A stretch of DNA of 64,000 nucleotides from Amycolatopsis saalfeldensis (GTDB lineage Bacteria; Actinomycetota; Actinomycetes; Mycobacteriales; Pseudonocardiaceae), in NCBI RefSeq assembly GCF_900110575.1, contig NZ_FOEF01000016.1:62001-126000 (forward strand), read 5' to 3'. The notes beneath the pieces are model-generated. The model was given only the letters and a program-made list of their open reading frames with translations. It had not been told where the DNA came from and ran no database searches. Below, in pieces: positions 7,842 through 15,368 of this stretch (within the stretch, counting starts at the first letter, position 1; every line of letters starts with the position of its first letter). Both the position numbers and the translations under genes were made by a program.

Positions 7842-9115
7842 GTACGGAGAAGCCCACCGCCGTGCGGGTGTACCTGGCGAGGGTCCGCACCGCGCTCGCC
7901 GACCTGCCCGCGGGGGAGGTCGAAGAGATCCTGGAGGACGTCCGGCCGCATCTGGCCGAGATGGAGGTGGAGCTGGGGCCGTCGGCGCGGGTCGAGGCGC
8001 TGATCGAGCGGCTGGGCACGCCGGAGAGCTACGCCGCCGAGCTGCGGTCGTCCGGGGGCTATCCGCCGCCTGCCGACGGTGTCGCGACGACTGTGCTCAA
8101 GACACCCAAGGAACACAGCCTGTTCGGGGCCCGATTCGCCTTGTGGGGCTTGGTGTTCTGCGCCGCGGGGCTGGCGCTGTTCGCGTTCGGCGCGGGGGTG
8201 TCGGTCAACCCGGACGCACTGCTGGGCCTGTTGCTCCTGGCGCCGGTGTTCGCGCTGAGCCTGTGGTTCCTCCACAGCCGGGGCATCGCGGCCGTGCTGG
8301 CGCTGCCCGAGGCGGTCCGGGTCCGCGACACGCTGCGCAAGTTCCGCGAGGACCGCAAGGGCGACCGGACGCTGTCCTACCTCGGCTCGCTCAAGCCCGC
8401 CTGGTGGGTGGCCTGCGCGGCGGTGCTGGTGGTGTTCGGGCTGTTCCTGATGCTGCGGCACTCGTACGCGCTGCTGTTGCTGCCGTTCCTGATCGCGGCC
8501 GCGGTCGCGGTGGTGTGGGCGGGCCCGCGCACGTCCGGCGACCGGCGGCTGCTGTGGATCGTGGTGCCGGTGTCGGCGTTCGTGGTCGGCGGCGGCTTCG
8601 GCGGGATCGGCGCGATGGTCGACCGGGTCGGCCACTCGCCGTATTTCCCGGACTCGACGCCGTACAGCGCGTCGTACGCCTCTGACCAGTACGGAAACCA
8701 GCAGCTGCGCTACGGCGACGAGGAGCTGAAGAACGTCTACGCGTTCGACGCCGACGGCAAGCCGCTCACCGACGTCTACCTCTACGACGAGCAGGGCCGC
8801 CCGCTCACCATCACCCGTTACGGCTGCGAGCAAAGCACCGGAACGGAAGCCCGGCGCGGCGTGGACAACCGCTTCCCGCGGCCGCAGCTGGTGCAGGGCA
8901 CGCAGGACGCCAACGGCAACCTCGACGGCTACAACGGCTACCGCGCCTACTGCCACGAGGTCACCGGCGTCCCCTTCGCGGCGGCCATCCCCAAGCCGGT
9001 CCCCGCGCCGCCGAGCAAGCCGTCCGGTGCACCGGAAAGCCCGAAACCAAGCGGCTCGACCCCGGCGACGCCGAGTTCTGCTGTGCCGACGAGTTCCGCT
9101 CCGCCTACGCGGTAG
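7838..9115 (+). CDS. HAAS/DUF1700-domain membrane protein
   Basis: The 425-residue protein starts with a helical HAAS-like domain (about residues 8-75, with YLARVRTAL, EILEDVRPHL and ERLGTPESYAAEL). Five or so hydrophobic segments follow (about residues 105-270). An extracytoplasmic region with FDADGKPLTDVYLYDEQGRP ends in a Pro/Ser-rich tail. HAAS domains are typically encoded next to PadR regulators and are thought to link the regulator to a membrane protein. ATG 7838 has AGGAGG upstream (7828-7833). Its specific role is unknown. Confidence 0.75.
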   Translation: MSTEKPTAVRVYLARVRTALADLPAGEVEEILEDVRPHLAEMEVELGPSARVEALIERLGTPESYAAELRSSGGYPPPADGVATTVLKTPKEHSLFGARFALWGLVFCAAGLALFAFGAGVSVNPDALLGLLLLAPVFALSLWFLHSRGIAAVLALPEAVRVRDTLRKFREDRKGDRTLSYLGSLKPAWWVACAAVLVVFGLFLMLRHSYALLLLPFLIAAAVAVVWAGPRTSGDRRLLWIVVPVSAFVVGGGFGGIGAMVDRVGHSPYFPDSTPYSASYASDQYGNQQLRYGDEELKNVYAFDADGKPLTDVYLYDEQGRPLTITRYGCEQSTGTEARRGVDNRFPRPQLVQGTQDANGNLDGYNGYRAYCHEVTGVPFAAAIPKPVPAPPSKPSGAPESPKPSGSTPATPSSAVPTSSAPPTR

Positions 9116-9158
9116 GGGTGGATTGGCCCTAGCCCGCGGGCAGGGCAGTGGAGCGGCT

Positions 9159-9262
9159 GCCCTGCTTGCGGGTTGGGCGGTGGCGGGGAGCTGTCTCGCC
9201 TCGCGGGTTGGGCGACGGCGGGGGCACGCCCTGCTTGCGGGGTAAGGCAGTGCAGGGTCTTG
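9159..9262. repeat. Degenerate 35-bp tandem repeat, three units
   Basis: Three GC-rich units start near 9159, 9194 and 9228. GCGGGTTGGGCG occurs at 9168 and 9203, and GCCCTGCTTGCGG at 9159 and 9228, giving a period of about 35 bp. The whole stretch 9116-9697 contains no convincing gene: the open frames there are Gly/Arg-rich and lack homology. Apart from this repeat and two hairpins, I see nothing in it. Confidence 0.6.
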
Positions 9263-9321
9263 CTCCACTCACGAGGTCACGCGGCGGGGGTCGCGCGGCC
9301 GGTGCGGTGGGGCAGCGCGGG

Positions 9322-9356
9322 AACGGGGGAGCGGAGGTCGGGGCCGCTCCCCCGTT
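9322..9356 (+). terminator. Terminator downstream of the HAAS gene
   Basis: A perfect 13-bp stem (9322-9334 with 9344-9356) with a 9-base loop is followed by TTTCTCTTTG. It lies about 200 bp beyond the end of the HAAS gene and would end plus-strand transcription. Confidence 0.75.
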
Positions 9357-9642
9357 TCTCTTTGCGCCGAATCTGCCGAAACACACCGCCAAGACGACCC
9401 GAACTCTGCGCGTCGAGGATCTCTCGCGGCGTGGTCGTTTCGTCCCAGACCATCTCGTCGACGCTGTGAGTGAGCGGCCGCTTGAGCAGCTACCGACCCG
9501 GTCATGAACGACTGGGTCTCGTGAGCCGCCTTCTGAAGTAAGACGCTGGCGGTGGAGGGCGAGCGGCAGGAGTTCAGGCAGGTCTTCCTGCATCTCTTCC
9601 AGGGCGGCGCGGCCGCCGATGAAGCCGACCGGGGGCAGAAAA

Positions 9643-9685
9643 CAGTCCGGGCGCCCAGGTCACGAGGACCCGGACGCCCGGACTG
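9643..9685 (-). terminator. Terminator of the stress-protein gene
   Basis: An 11-bp perfect inverted repeat (9643-9653 with 9675-9685) lies just beyond the stop of the minus-strand gene. Read on that strand, it is followed by GTTTTCTG, as in an intrinsic terminator. Confidence 0.75.
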
Positions 9686-9697
9686 GGGGGACGAACG

Positions 9698-10219
9698 TCA
9701 GTGCAGCAGACCCGAGCGAGCCGACAGGTCCGCCAGCAGAGCGCGGCCCTTCTCGGCGTTACGGGGCTGCGAAAGCACGTCGTAGCGCTGCGCGACGAGC
9801 TGGCTTTGCGAGACGAAACCGCGCTTGTTGCGGTTGGCCGCGTAGCCCAGTGCGCCGAACAGCAGGTTGAACCCGACGCCGGCGACCAGGCCGAGCAGGA
9901 TCGGAATCAGGCCCGCGGCCGGGTTGAGCAGGCTCAGCACCAGGCCGAGGAACAGGCCGAACACCGCGCCGGACATGGCCGCGCTGCCGAGCAGCTTGCC
10001 CCAGGTCATCCGGCCCGCGATGCGCTCGACGAGCATCGGCTGGACGCCCACGATCGTCACGTCGGTGACCGGGAAGTCCGTGCTCGCGAGGTGGTCGACC
10101 GCGCGCTGTGCCTGCTCGTAGGACTCGTAGGAGCCGATCGGCCAGCCCGTCGGCATGGTCGGGAGCTGCGGCCGCGCCTGAGCCCGGCCCGCCGTGGTCT
10201 GCGTGAATGCTTCAGTCAT
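9698..10219 (-). CDS. General-stress-protein-17M-like membrane protein
   Basis: The 173-residue protein starts with an unstructured Gln/Thr/Pro region. It then has a soluble domain (IGSYESYEQAQRAVDHL and FPVTDVTIVG) typical of general stress protein 17M-like proteins. A Gly-rich membrane hairpin of two hydrophobic segments (about residues 80-130) follows, then a basic segment ending in RYDVLSQP. ATG at 10217-10219 is chosen because AGAGGTGAGAGGG lies directly upstream; an upstream extension is possible but Arg-rich. The role is unknown; the family is linked to stress induction in Bacillus. Confidence 0.75.
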   Translation of the reverse strand: MTEAFTQTTAGRAQARPQLPTMPTGWPIGSYESYEQAQRAVDHLASTDFPVTDVTIVGVQPMLVERIAGRMTWGKLLGSAAMSGAVFGLFLGLVLSLLNPAAGLIPILLGLVAGVGFNLLFGALGYAANRNKRGFVSQSQLVAQRYDVLSQPRNAEKGRALLADLSARSGLLH

Positions 10220-10301
10220 CCCTCTCACCTCTCTTGCCCTGTCCAACGCACGCGAGGGCGAGTTTGGTCCCATTCCACCACGATTCACAGATTCTTCTCA
10301 G

Positions 10302-10385
10302 CCGGGCAACCCGGACATACGCGACCGGTACGCAATGGATCTGAAAAATACCTTTGATCGGATTGACCCGGCCGGGCTGACCCGG
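10302..10385. promoter_or_regulatory. Paired CCGGG/CCCGG hairpins in the divergent intergenic region
   Basis: Two short inverted repeats, CCGGG-CAA-CCCGG (10302-10314) and CCGGG-CTGA-CCCGG (10372-10385), lie 70 bp apart between the stress gene and the glutamylation operon. They could be protein-binding sites or attenuating hairpins. Only the symmetry supports the call. Confidence 0.35.
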
Positions 10386-10410
10386 TAGGAAGAACCCGCA
10401 AAGGATCGGA

Positions 10411-10424
10411 TCCAAACCTTTGGA
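10411..10424. promoter_or_regulatory. Candidate operator TCCAAA-CC-TTTGGA
   Basis: This perfect 6-bp inverted repeat with a 2-bp centre ends 7 bp before the start codon of the glutamine synthetase-like gene. Its position fits repression of the operon. The cognate regulator is not identified; a FadR-type regulator is encoded at 23567-24289. Confidence 0.45.
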
Positions 10425-10431
10425 CGGTGCG

Positions 10432-11796
10432 ATGGTCAGCAGGCGCGGCTTCCTCACCCTCGACGCGCTCCGGGCGCAGGTCGAGGCGGGCACGATCGAC
10501 ACCGTGCTCGTGGCGATCACCGACATGCAGGGCAGGCTCCAGGGCAAGCGCTGCTCGGCCGAGTACTTCCTCGAAGAGGTGGTGGGCCACGCCACCGAGG
10601 CGTGCAACTACCTGCTCGCGGTGGACGTCGACATGAACACCGTCGACGGGTACGCGATCTCGTCGTGGGAGAGCGGTTACGGCGACTTCGTGCTCCGCCC
10701 CGACTTCGCCACCCTGCGCCGGGTGCCGTGGCAGGAGGGCACGGCGATGGTGCTCGCGGACGTCGAGCGCGTGCAGGGCGGCCCGGTCGCCGTCTCGCCG
10801 CGGCAGGTCCTGCGCCGCCAGCTCGACCGGCTCGCCGAGCGGGGGCTGGCCGCGTTCGTCGGCACCGAGCTGGAGTTCATCGTCTTCGACGACAGCTACG
10901 AGACCGCGTGGGACAAGCGTTACCACGACCTCAAGCCCGCCAACCAGTACAACGTGGACTACTCGATGCTCGGCACCGCGCGCCTCGAGCCGCTGCTGCG
11001 CCGCATCCGCAACGAGATGGCCGGCGCCGGGCTGTACCCGGAGTCGGCGAAGGGCGAGTGCAACCTCGGCCAGCAGGAGATCGCGTTCCGCTTCGCCGAC
11101 GCGCTCACCACGTGCGACAACCACAGCGTCTACAAGAACGGCGCCAAGGAGATCGCCGCGCAGGAGGGCAAGAGCCTCACCTTCATGGCGAAGTACAACG
11201 AGCGCGAGGGCAACTCCTGCCACATCCACATCAGCCTCCGCTCGGCCGAGGGCGGCGCCGTGCTGGCCGGCGACGGCGACCACGGCTTCTCGCCGCTGAT
11301 GGAGCACTTCCTCGCCGGGCAGTTGGCCGCGCTGCGCGAGCTGACCTACTTCCTCGCCCCGAACATCAACTCCTACAAGCGTTTCGTGCCCGGCAGCTTC
11401 GCGCCGACGGCCGTCGCGTGGGGCACCGACAACCGCACCTGCGCGCTGCGCGTGGTGGGCCACGGCGAGTCGCTGCGGGTGGAGAACCGGGTGCCGGGCG
11501 GCGACGTGAACCCGTACCTGGCGGTCGCCGCGCTGATCGCCGCCGGCCTGCACGGCATCGAGAACGAGCTGCCGCTGGAGCCGGAGTTCACCGGCAACGC
11601 CTACTTCTCGGCCAAGCCGACGGTGCCGACCACGCTGGGCGAGGCCGCCGGCACCCTCGCGACCAGCGAGATCGCGCGCGCTGCGTTCGGCGAAGACGTG
11701 GTGGAGCACTACTTGAACGCCGCCAGGATCGAACGGGAGGCGTTCGAGAAGGCCGTCACCGACTGGGAGCGGGCCCGTGGCTTCGAACGGCTCTAG
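10432..11796 (+). CDS. Glutamine synthetase-family gamma-glutamyl amine ligase (GlnA3/PuuA-like)
   Basis: The 454-residue protein is of the glutamine synthetase fold: the FVGTELEFIVF metal-binding strand, ECNLGQQEIAFRF, HIHISL, and NRTCALRVV of the ATP/Glu site are all present. It is closer in style to GlnA3/PuuA-type enzymes, which join glutamate to an amine (polyamine or ethanolamine), than to GlnA. The downstream gamma-glutamyl hydrolase and aldehyde dehydrogenase support this. ATG 10432 is chosen; TTG 10420 lies inside a palindrome and is less likely. The exact amine is not determined. The end overlaps the next gene by 20 bp. Confidence 0.82.
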   Translation: MVSRRGFLTLDALRAQVEAGTIDTVLVAITDMQGRLQGKRCSAEYFLEEVVGHATEACNYLLAVDVDMNTVDGYAISSWESGYGDFVLRPDFATLRRVPWQEGTAMVLADVERVQGGPVAVSPRQVLRRQLDRLAERGLAAFVGTELEFIVFDDSYETAWDKRYHDLKPANQYNVDYSMLGTARLEPLLRRIRNEMAGAGLYPESAKGECNLGQQEIAFRFADALTTCDNHSVYKNGAKEIAAQEGKSLTFMAKYNEREGNSCHIHISLRSAEGGAVLAGDGDHGFSPLMEHFLAGQLAALRELTYFLAPNINSYKRFVPGSFAPTAVAWGTDNRTCALRVVGHGESLRVENRVPGGDVNPYLAVAALIAAGLHGIENELPLEPEFTGNAYFSAKPTVPTTLGEAAGTLATSEIARAAFGEDVVEHYLNAARIEREAFEKAVTDWERARGFERL

Positions 11797-12496
11797 CAGT
11801 GCCCCGGTCATCGGCCTCACCTCGTACGTGGAGCAGGCGAAGTTCCTGGCCTGGGACACCGAAGCCGCGCTGCTGCACCGCGTGTACCTCGACTGTGTGG
11901 TGGCCGCGGGCGGCATTCCCGTGCTGCTGCCGCCGGTCAGCGACGCGTACGACCGGCTCGTCTCCACTGTGGACGGTCTGGTGCTCACCGGCGGCGCCGA
12001 CGTGGACCCGGCCCGGTACGGCCAGGCTCCGCACGAGAAGACCTACACCCGCCCGGGCCGCGACGCCTTCGAGTTCGGCCTGCTCGCGGCCGCACGCCGT
12101 GCGCACGTGCCGGTGCTCGGGGTGTGCCGCGGGTTGCAGGTGATGAGCGTCGCGCTCGGCGGGACGCTGGCCCAGCACCTGCCGGAGACCGTCGGGGACA
12201 CCGCGCACCAGCCCGCGCCCGCGGTCTTCGGGCCCGGCACCGTCTCGCTCACCGAGGGCAGCCGCGCGGCCGCGATCCTCGGGCCGGAGGCGAAAACCCT
12301 TTGTTACCACCATCAGGCGATCGACCGGCTCGGCGACGGGCTGATCGCCACCGGGCACTCGGCCGACGGGACCGTCGAGGCCATCGAGTCGCCGGGCGAA
12401 GACTTCCTGCTCGGGGTCCAATGGCACCCGGAGCAGGACACCGACGACATCCGACTGTTCCAGGCTCTCGTCCAAGCAGCAAAGGAGAAGGCATGA
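11777..12496 (+). CDS. Gamma-glutamyl-GABA hydrolase family protein (PuuD-like class I amidotransferase)
   Basis: The 239-residue protein has the class I glutamine amidotransferase nucleophile in GVCRGLQ and the His-x-Glu pair in QWHPEQ, plus the LTGGADVDP motif of peptidase C26 hydrolases. In polyamine catabolism this enzyme frees gamma-aminobutyrate (or a related acid) from its gamma-glutamyl conjugate. GTG 11777 lies inside the ligase gene, and the stop overlaps the next ATG, so the operon is tightly coupled. Confidence 0.88.
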   Translation: MASNGSSSAPVIGLTSYVEQAKFLAWDTEAALLHRVYLDCVVAAGGIPVLLPPVSDAYDRLVSTVDGLVLTGGADVDPARYGQAPHEKTYTRPGRDAFEFGLLAAARRAHVPVLGVCRGLQVMSVALGGTLAQHLPETVGDTAHQPAPAVFGPGTVSLTEGSRAAAILGPEAKTLCYHHQAIDRLGDGLIATGHSADGTVEAIESPGEDFLLGVQWHPEQDTDDIRLFQALVQAAKEKA

Positions 12497-13896
12497 CTGA
12501 GCTTGACGCCGCCTCCGCGGGAGGGAGTGCGTCGGCGGTGTTCGACGTGATCAACCCCGCCACCGAGCAGGTGGTGCGGTCGGTCGCGCTGACGAGCGCC
12601 GAGGAGACCGACGCGGCGATCGCCCGGGCGCAGGCGGCGTTCCCGGCCTGGCGGGACGTCGCCCCGGGGGACCGGGCGCGGCTGCTGCGGCGGTTCGCCG
12701 ACGCCGTCGAGGGCGACATCGAGAACCTCGCGCTCCTGGAGGTCGCCAATTCCGGGCACACCATCGGCAACGCGCGGTGGGAGGCGGGCAACGTCCGCGA
12801 CGTGCTGAACTACTACTCCGCCACGCCGGAACGCCTGATCGGGCAACAGATCCCGGTGCCGGGCGGGGTGAACGTCACCTTCCACGAGCCGCTGGGCGTG
12901 GTCGGCGTGATCGTGCCGTGGAACTTCCCGATGCCGATCGCCGGCTGGGGTTTCGCGCCCGCCCTCGCCGCGGGCAACACCGTGGTGCTCAAGCCCGCGG
13001 AGCTGACCCCGCTGACGGCGGTGCGGCTGGCCGAGCTGGCCCGTGAGGCCGGTATCCCCGAGGACGTCTTCCAGGTGCTGCCCGGCAAGGGCTCGGTGGT
13101 GGGACAGCGGTTCGTCGAAAACCCGGCCGTGCGCAAGGTCGTGTTCACCGGCTCCACCGAGGTCGGCAAGCAGATCATGGCGGGCTGCTCGGCGCAGGTG
13201 AAGCGGGTGACGCTGGAGCTGGGCGGGAAGAACGCGAACGTCGTGTTCGCCGACGCCGACCTGGAGAAGGCCGCCGCGACCGCGCCGTACGGGGTGTTCG
13301 ACAACGCCGGCCAGGACTGCTGCGCCCGTTCGCTGATCCTCGTCCAAGCGACCGTGTACGACCGGTTCATGGAGCTGCTCGAACCCGCTGTGCGCGGGGT
13401 GGTCGTCGGCGATCCGGGTGACGAGAAGACCGAGATGGGCCCGCTGATCTCGGCCGGGCACCACGCGAAGGTCTCTTCTTACGTCACCGGTGAAACGCCG
13501 GTCGCCTTCCGCGGCAGCGCGCCGGACGGGCCGGGGTTCTGGTTCGCGCCGACCGTCGTCACCCCGCCGGACCTGGCCGACCCGCTGGCCGCCGACGAGA
13601 TCTTCGGCCCGGTGGTCGCGGTGGTCCCGTTCACCGACGAGGCCGACGCGGTCCGGATGGCGAACCACACCGAGTACGGCCTGTCCGGCTCGATCTGGAC
13701 CCGCGACGTCGGGCGGGCGTTCCGCGTCGCGCGCGGGGTCGAAGCCGGGAACCTGTCGGTGAACTCGCACTCGTCGGTGCGGTACTGGACGCCGTTCGGC
13801 GGGTTCAAGCAGTCCGGCCTCGGCCGGGAGCTGGGCCCGGACGCCGCGGCGGCGTTCACCGAGACCAAGAACGTTTTCCTGAGCACGGAAGAGTAG
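12493..13896 (+). CDS. NAD(P)-dependent aldehyde dehydrogenase
   Basis: The 467-residue protein has the family hallmarks: VPWNFPMP, catalytic Glu in LELGGKN, catalytic Cys in AGQDCCAR, and EIFGPVV and KQSGLGRE near the end. In this operon it likely oxidises the gamma-glutamyl-aminoaldehyde produced after deamination of the conjugated amine. The amine oxidase or aminotransferase needed for that step is not in the window. ATG 12493 overlaps the hydrolase stop (ATGA) and has AAAGGAGAAG upstream. Confidence 0.9.
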   Translation: MTELDAASAGGSASAVFDVINPATEQVVRSVALTSAEETDAAIARAQAAFPAWRDVAPGDRARLLRRFADAVEGDIENLALLEVANSGHTIGNARWEAGNVRDVLNYYSATPERLIGQQIPVPGGVNVTFHEPLGVVGVIVPWNFPMPIAGWGFAPALAAGNTVVLKPAELTPLTAVRLAELAREAGIPEDVFQVLPGKGSVVGQRFVENPAVRKVVFTGSTEVGKQIMAGCSAQVKRVTLELGGKNANVVFADADLEKAAATAPYGVFDNAGQDCCARSLILVQATVYDRFMELLEPAVRGVVVGDPGDEKTEMGPLISAGHHAKVSSYVTGETPVAFRGSAPDGPGFWFAPTVVTPPDLADPLAADEIFGPVVAVVPFTDEADAVRMANHTEYGLSGSIWTRDVGRAFRVARGVEAGNLSVNSHSSVRYWTPFGGFKQSGLGRELGPDAAAAFTETKNVFLSTEE

Positions 13897-13904
13897 GGAA
13901 AGAG

Positions 13905-14672
13905 ATGGTGCAGCGTTTCGAAGGCCGCGTCGCGGTGATCACCGGCGGCGCGAGCGGCATCGGCCTCGCCTCGGCGCGGCGGCTGGCGAGCGAGGGCGCG
14001 AAGATCGTGATCGGCGACCTCACGCCGGAGCTCGGCAAGGCCGCGGCGGACGAGGTCGGCGGCCTGTTCGTGCCGACCGACGTCACCGAGGCCGACCAGG
14101 TGGAGGCCCTGTTCGCGACGGCGGTGGAGCAGTTCGGCTCGGTCGACGTCGCGTTCAACAACGCCGGCATCTCGCCGCCGGAGGACGACTCGATCCTGAC
14201 CACCGGCATCGAGGCCTGGGACCGGGTCCAGCGGGTCAACCTGACCTCGGTGTACCTGTGCTGCAAGGCCGCGCTGCCGCACATGCAGCGCCAGGGCAAG
14301 GGCTCGATCATCAACACCGCGTCGTTCGTCGCCGTGATGGGCGCCGCGACTTCGCAGATTTCCTACACCGCTTCGAAGGGCGGGGTGCTCTCGATGAGCC
14401 GCGAGCTGGGCGTGCAGTTCGCGCGGGAGAACATCCGCGTCAACGCGCTGTGCCCCGGCCCGGTGAACACCCCGCTGCTCAAGGAGCTGTTCGCGAAGGA
14501 CCCGGAGCGCGCCGCCCGCCGACTGGTGCACGTGCCCGTGGGCCGGTTCGCCGAGCCCGAGGAGATCGCGGCCGCCGTGGCCTTCCTGGCCAGCGACGAC
14601 GCCAGCTTCATCACCGCTTCGCAGTTCCTGGTGGACGGCGGGATCTCGGGCGCCTACGTCACGCCGCTGTGA
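13905..14672 (+). CDS. SDR family oxidoreductase of the glutamylation operon
   Basis: The 255-residue classical SDR has TGGASGIG, NNAGI, a catalytic SFVAVMG region and YTASK active site, and ends VDGGISGAYVTPL. It begins nine bases after the aldehyde dehydrogenase stop with GAAAGAG as ribosome binding site, so it is the fourth gene of the operon. Its substrate is unclear; a related alcohol or aldehyde reduction is possible. Confidence 0.85.
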   Translation: MVQRFEGRVAVITGGASGIGLASARRLASEGAKIVIGDLTPELGKAAADEVGGLFVPTDVTEADQVEALFATAVEQFGSVDVAFNNAGISPPEDDSILTTGIEAWDRVQRVNLTSVYLCCKAALPHMQRQGKGSIINTASFVAVMGAATSQISYTASKGGVLSMSRELGVQFARENIRVNALCPGPVNTPLLKELFAKDPERAARRLVHVPVGRFAEPEEIAAAVAFLASDDASFITASQFLVDGGISGAYVTPL

Positions 14673-14714
14673 AACACCGGCGTGACGGCCGGTCCCGGTG
14701 AGATGCTGGCCGTC

Positions 14715-15053
14715 ATGAACCTTCGGAAGAGCCTGGCCCGGTTGCCGTCCGGCGGCGTCACACAGCGCGTTTTCGGCGAGCCGATCGAGTCGCCGGACGG
14801 TGGCCTGGTCATCCCGGTCGTCCGCGTCACCGGTGTGCGCGGCGGGGCGCCCAGCCCGGTCGGCGTGTTCGTGATCCACGGCGGCAAGGCCCAGTGGGAG
14901 CCCGCCGTGGACGCGAACCGGCTGGCGTTGCTGGGCGCGGTGATCGGCTTGGCCTCGGCGGTCATCTCGACGCTCGCGGTGCTTCGCCGTCCGCCGTGGC
15001 CGGACCTGTCGGTCGAAGGACTGGCTCAGCTGGCGAAGCGCCCGAAGGGGTAG
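14715..15053 (+). CDS. GerW/YtfJ-like small membrane-associated protein
   Basis: The 112-residue protein contains FGEPIESPDGGLVIPVVRVTG-like sequence, which resembles the sporulation protein GerW (YtfJ) family, followed by GVFVIHGGKA and a hydrophobic segment (about residues 75-95). It ends in a short basic tail, suggesting a tail anchor. ATG 14715 is chosen since the conserved helix starts soon after; ATG 14703 and GTG 14682 are in frame. Function is unknown. Confidence 0.6.
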   Translation: MNLRKSLARLPSGGVTQRVFGEPIESPDGGLVIPVVRVTGVRGGAPSPVGVFVIHGGKAQWEPAVDANRLALLGAVIGLASAVISTLAVLRRPPWPDLSVEGLAQLAKRPKG

Positions 15054-15182
15054 CCCCGTCGTCATGGCTCGGGGTGTGTCGTAGGCCGGAAGAGGTAGAC
15101 TCGCGCGCAAAGCGGCAGGTACGGTGGCCGCACCGCAGCACCTGCACGTCCTTACAACTCCATATCGGGCCGTTCGAGCCGG

Positions 15183-15259
15183 AGCGGGAGAGCCCCACGC
15201 AAGCAGTGGGGCACCGAAGGAGCAAACTCCCCGGAATCTCTCAGGTACCCACTACCGCT
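15183..15259 (+). promoter_or_regulatory. Glycine riboswitch, first aptamer
   Basis: The segment matches the glycine aptamer: GGGAGAG, the conserved GGCACCGAAGGAGCAAACTC core, and CTCTCAGGTA. The closing P1 helix AGCGG (15183-15187) pairs with CCGCT (15255-15259). It is the 5' half of a tandem pair upstream of gcvP. Confidence 0.92.
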
Positions 15260-15269
15260 TCGCGCGAGG

Positions 15270-15358
15270 CCACTCTGGAAAGCAGGCGCACCCGCGCCTC
15301 ACCCAAGGTGAAAGCCGTGTTCCGCACGGTGAAACTCTCAGGTGCCCATGACAGAGGG
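15270..15358 (+). promoter_or_regulatory. Glycine riboswitch, second aptamer
   Basis: The second aptamer has GCGCCTCACCCAAGGTGAAAGC, read as the conserved core variant, followed by a GTGTTCCGCAC hairpin and CTCTCAGGTGCCCATGACAG. Its P1 helix pairs CTCTG (15273-15277) with CAGAG (15352-15356), which touches the GGGGGAG ribosome binding site at 15356-15362. Tandem glycine riboswitches usually turn gcv operons on in response to glycine. Confidence 0.9.
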
Positions 15359-15368
15359 GGAGTTCCCA

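Noticed and set aside
15342..15368. GTG 15342 as gcvP start
   Set aside because: It lies inside the second riboswitch aptamer; no ribosome binding site precedes it.
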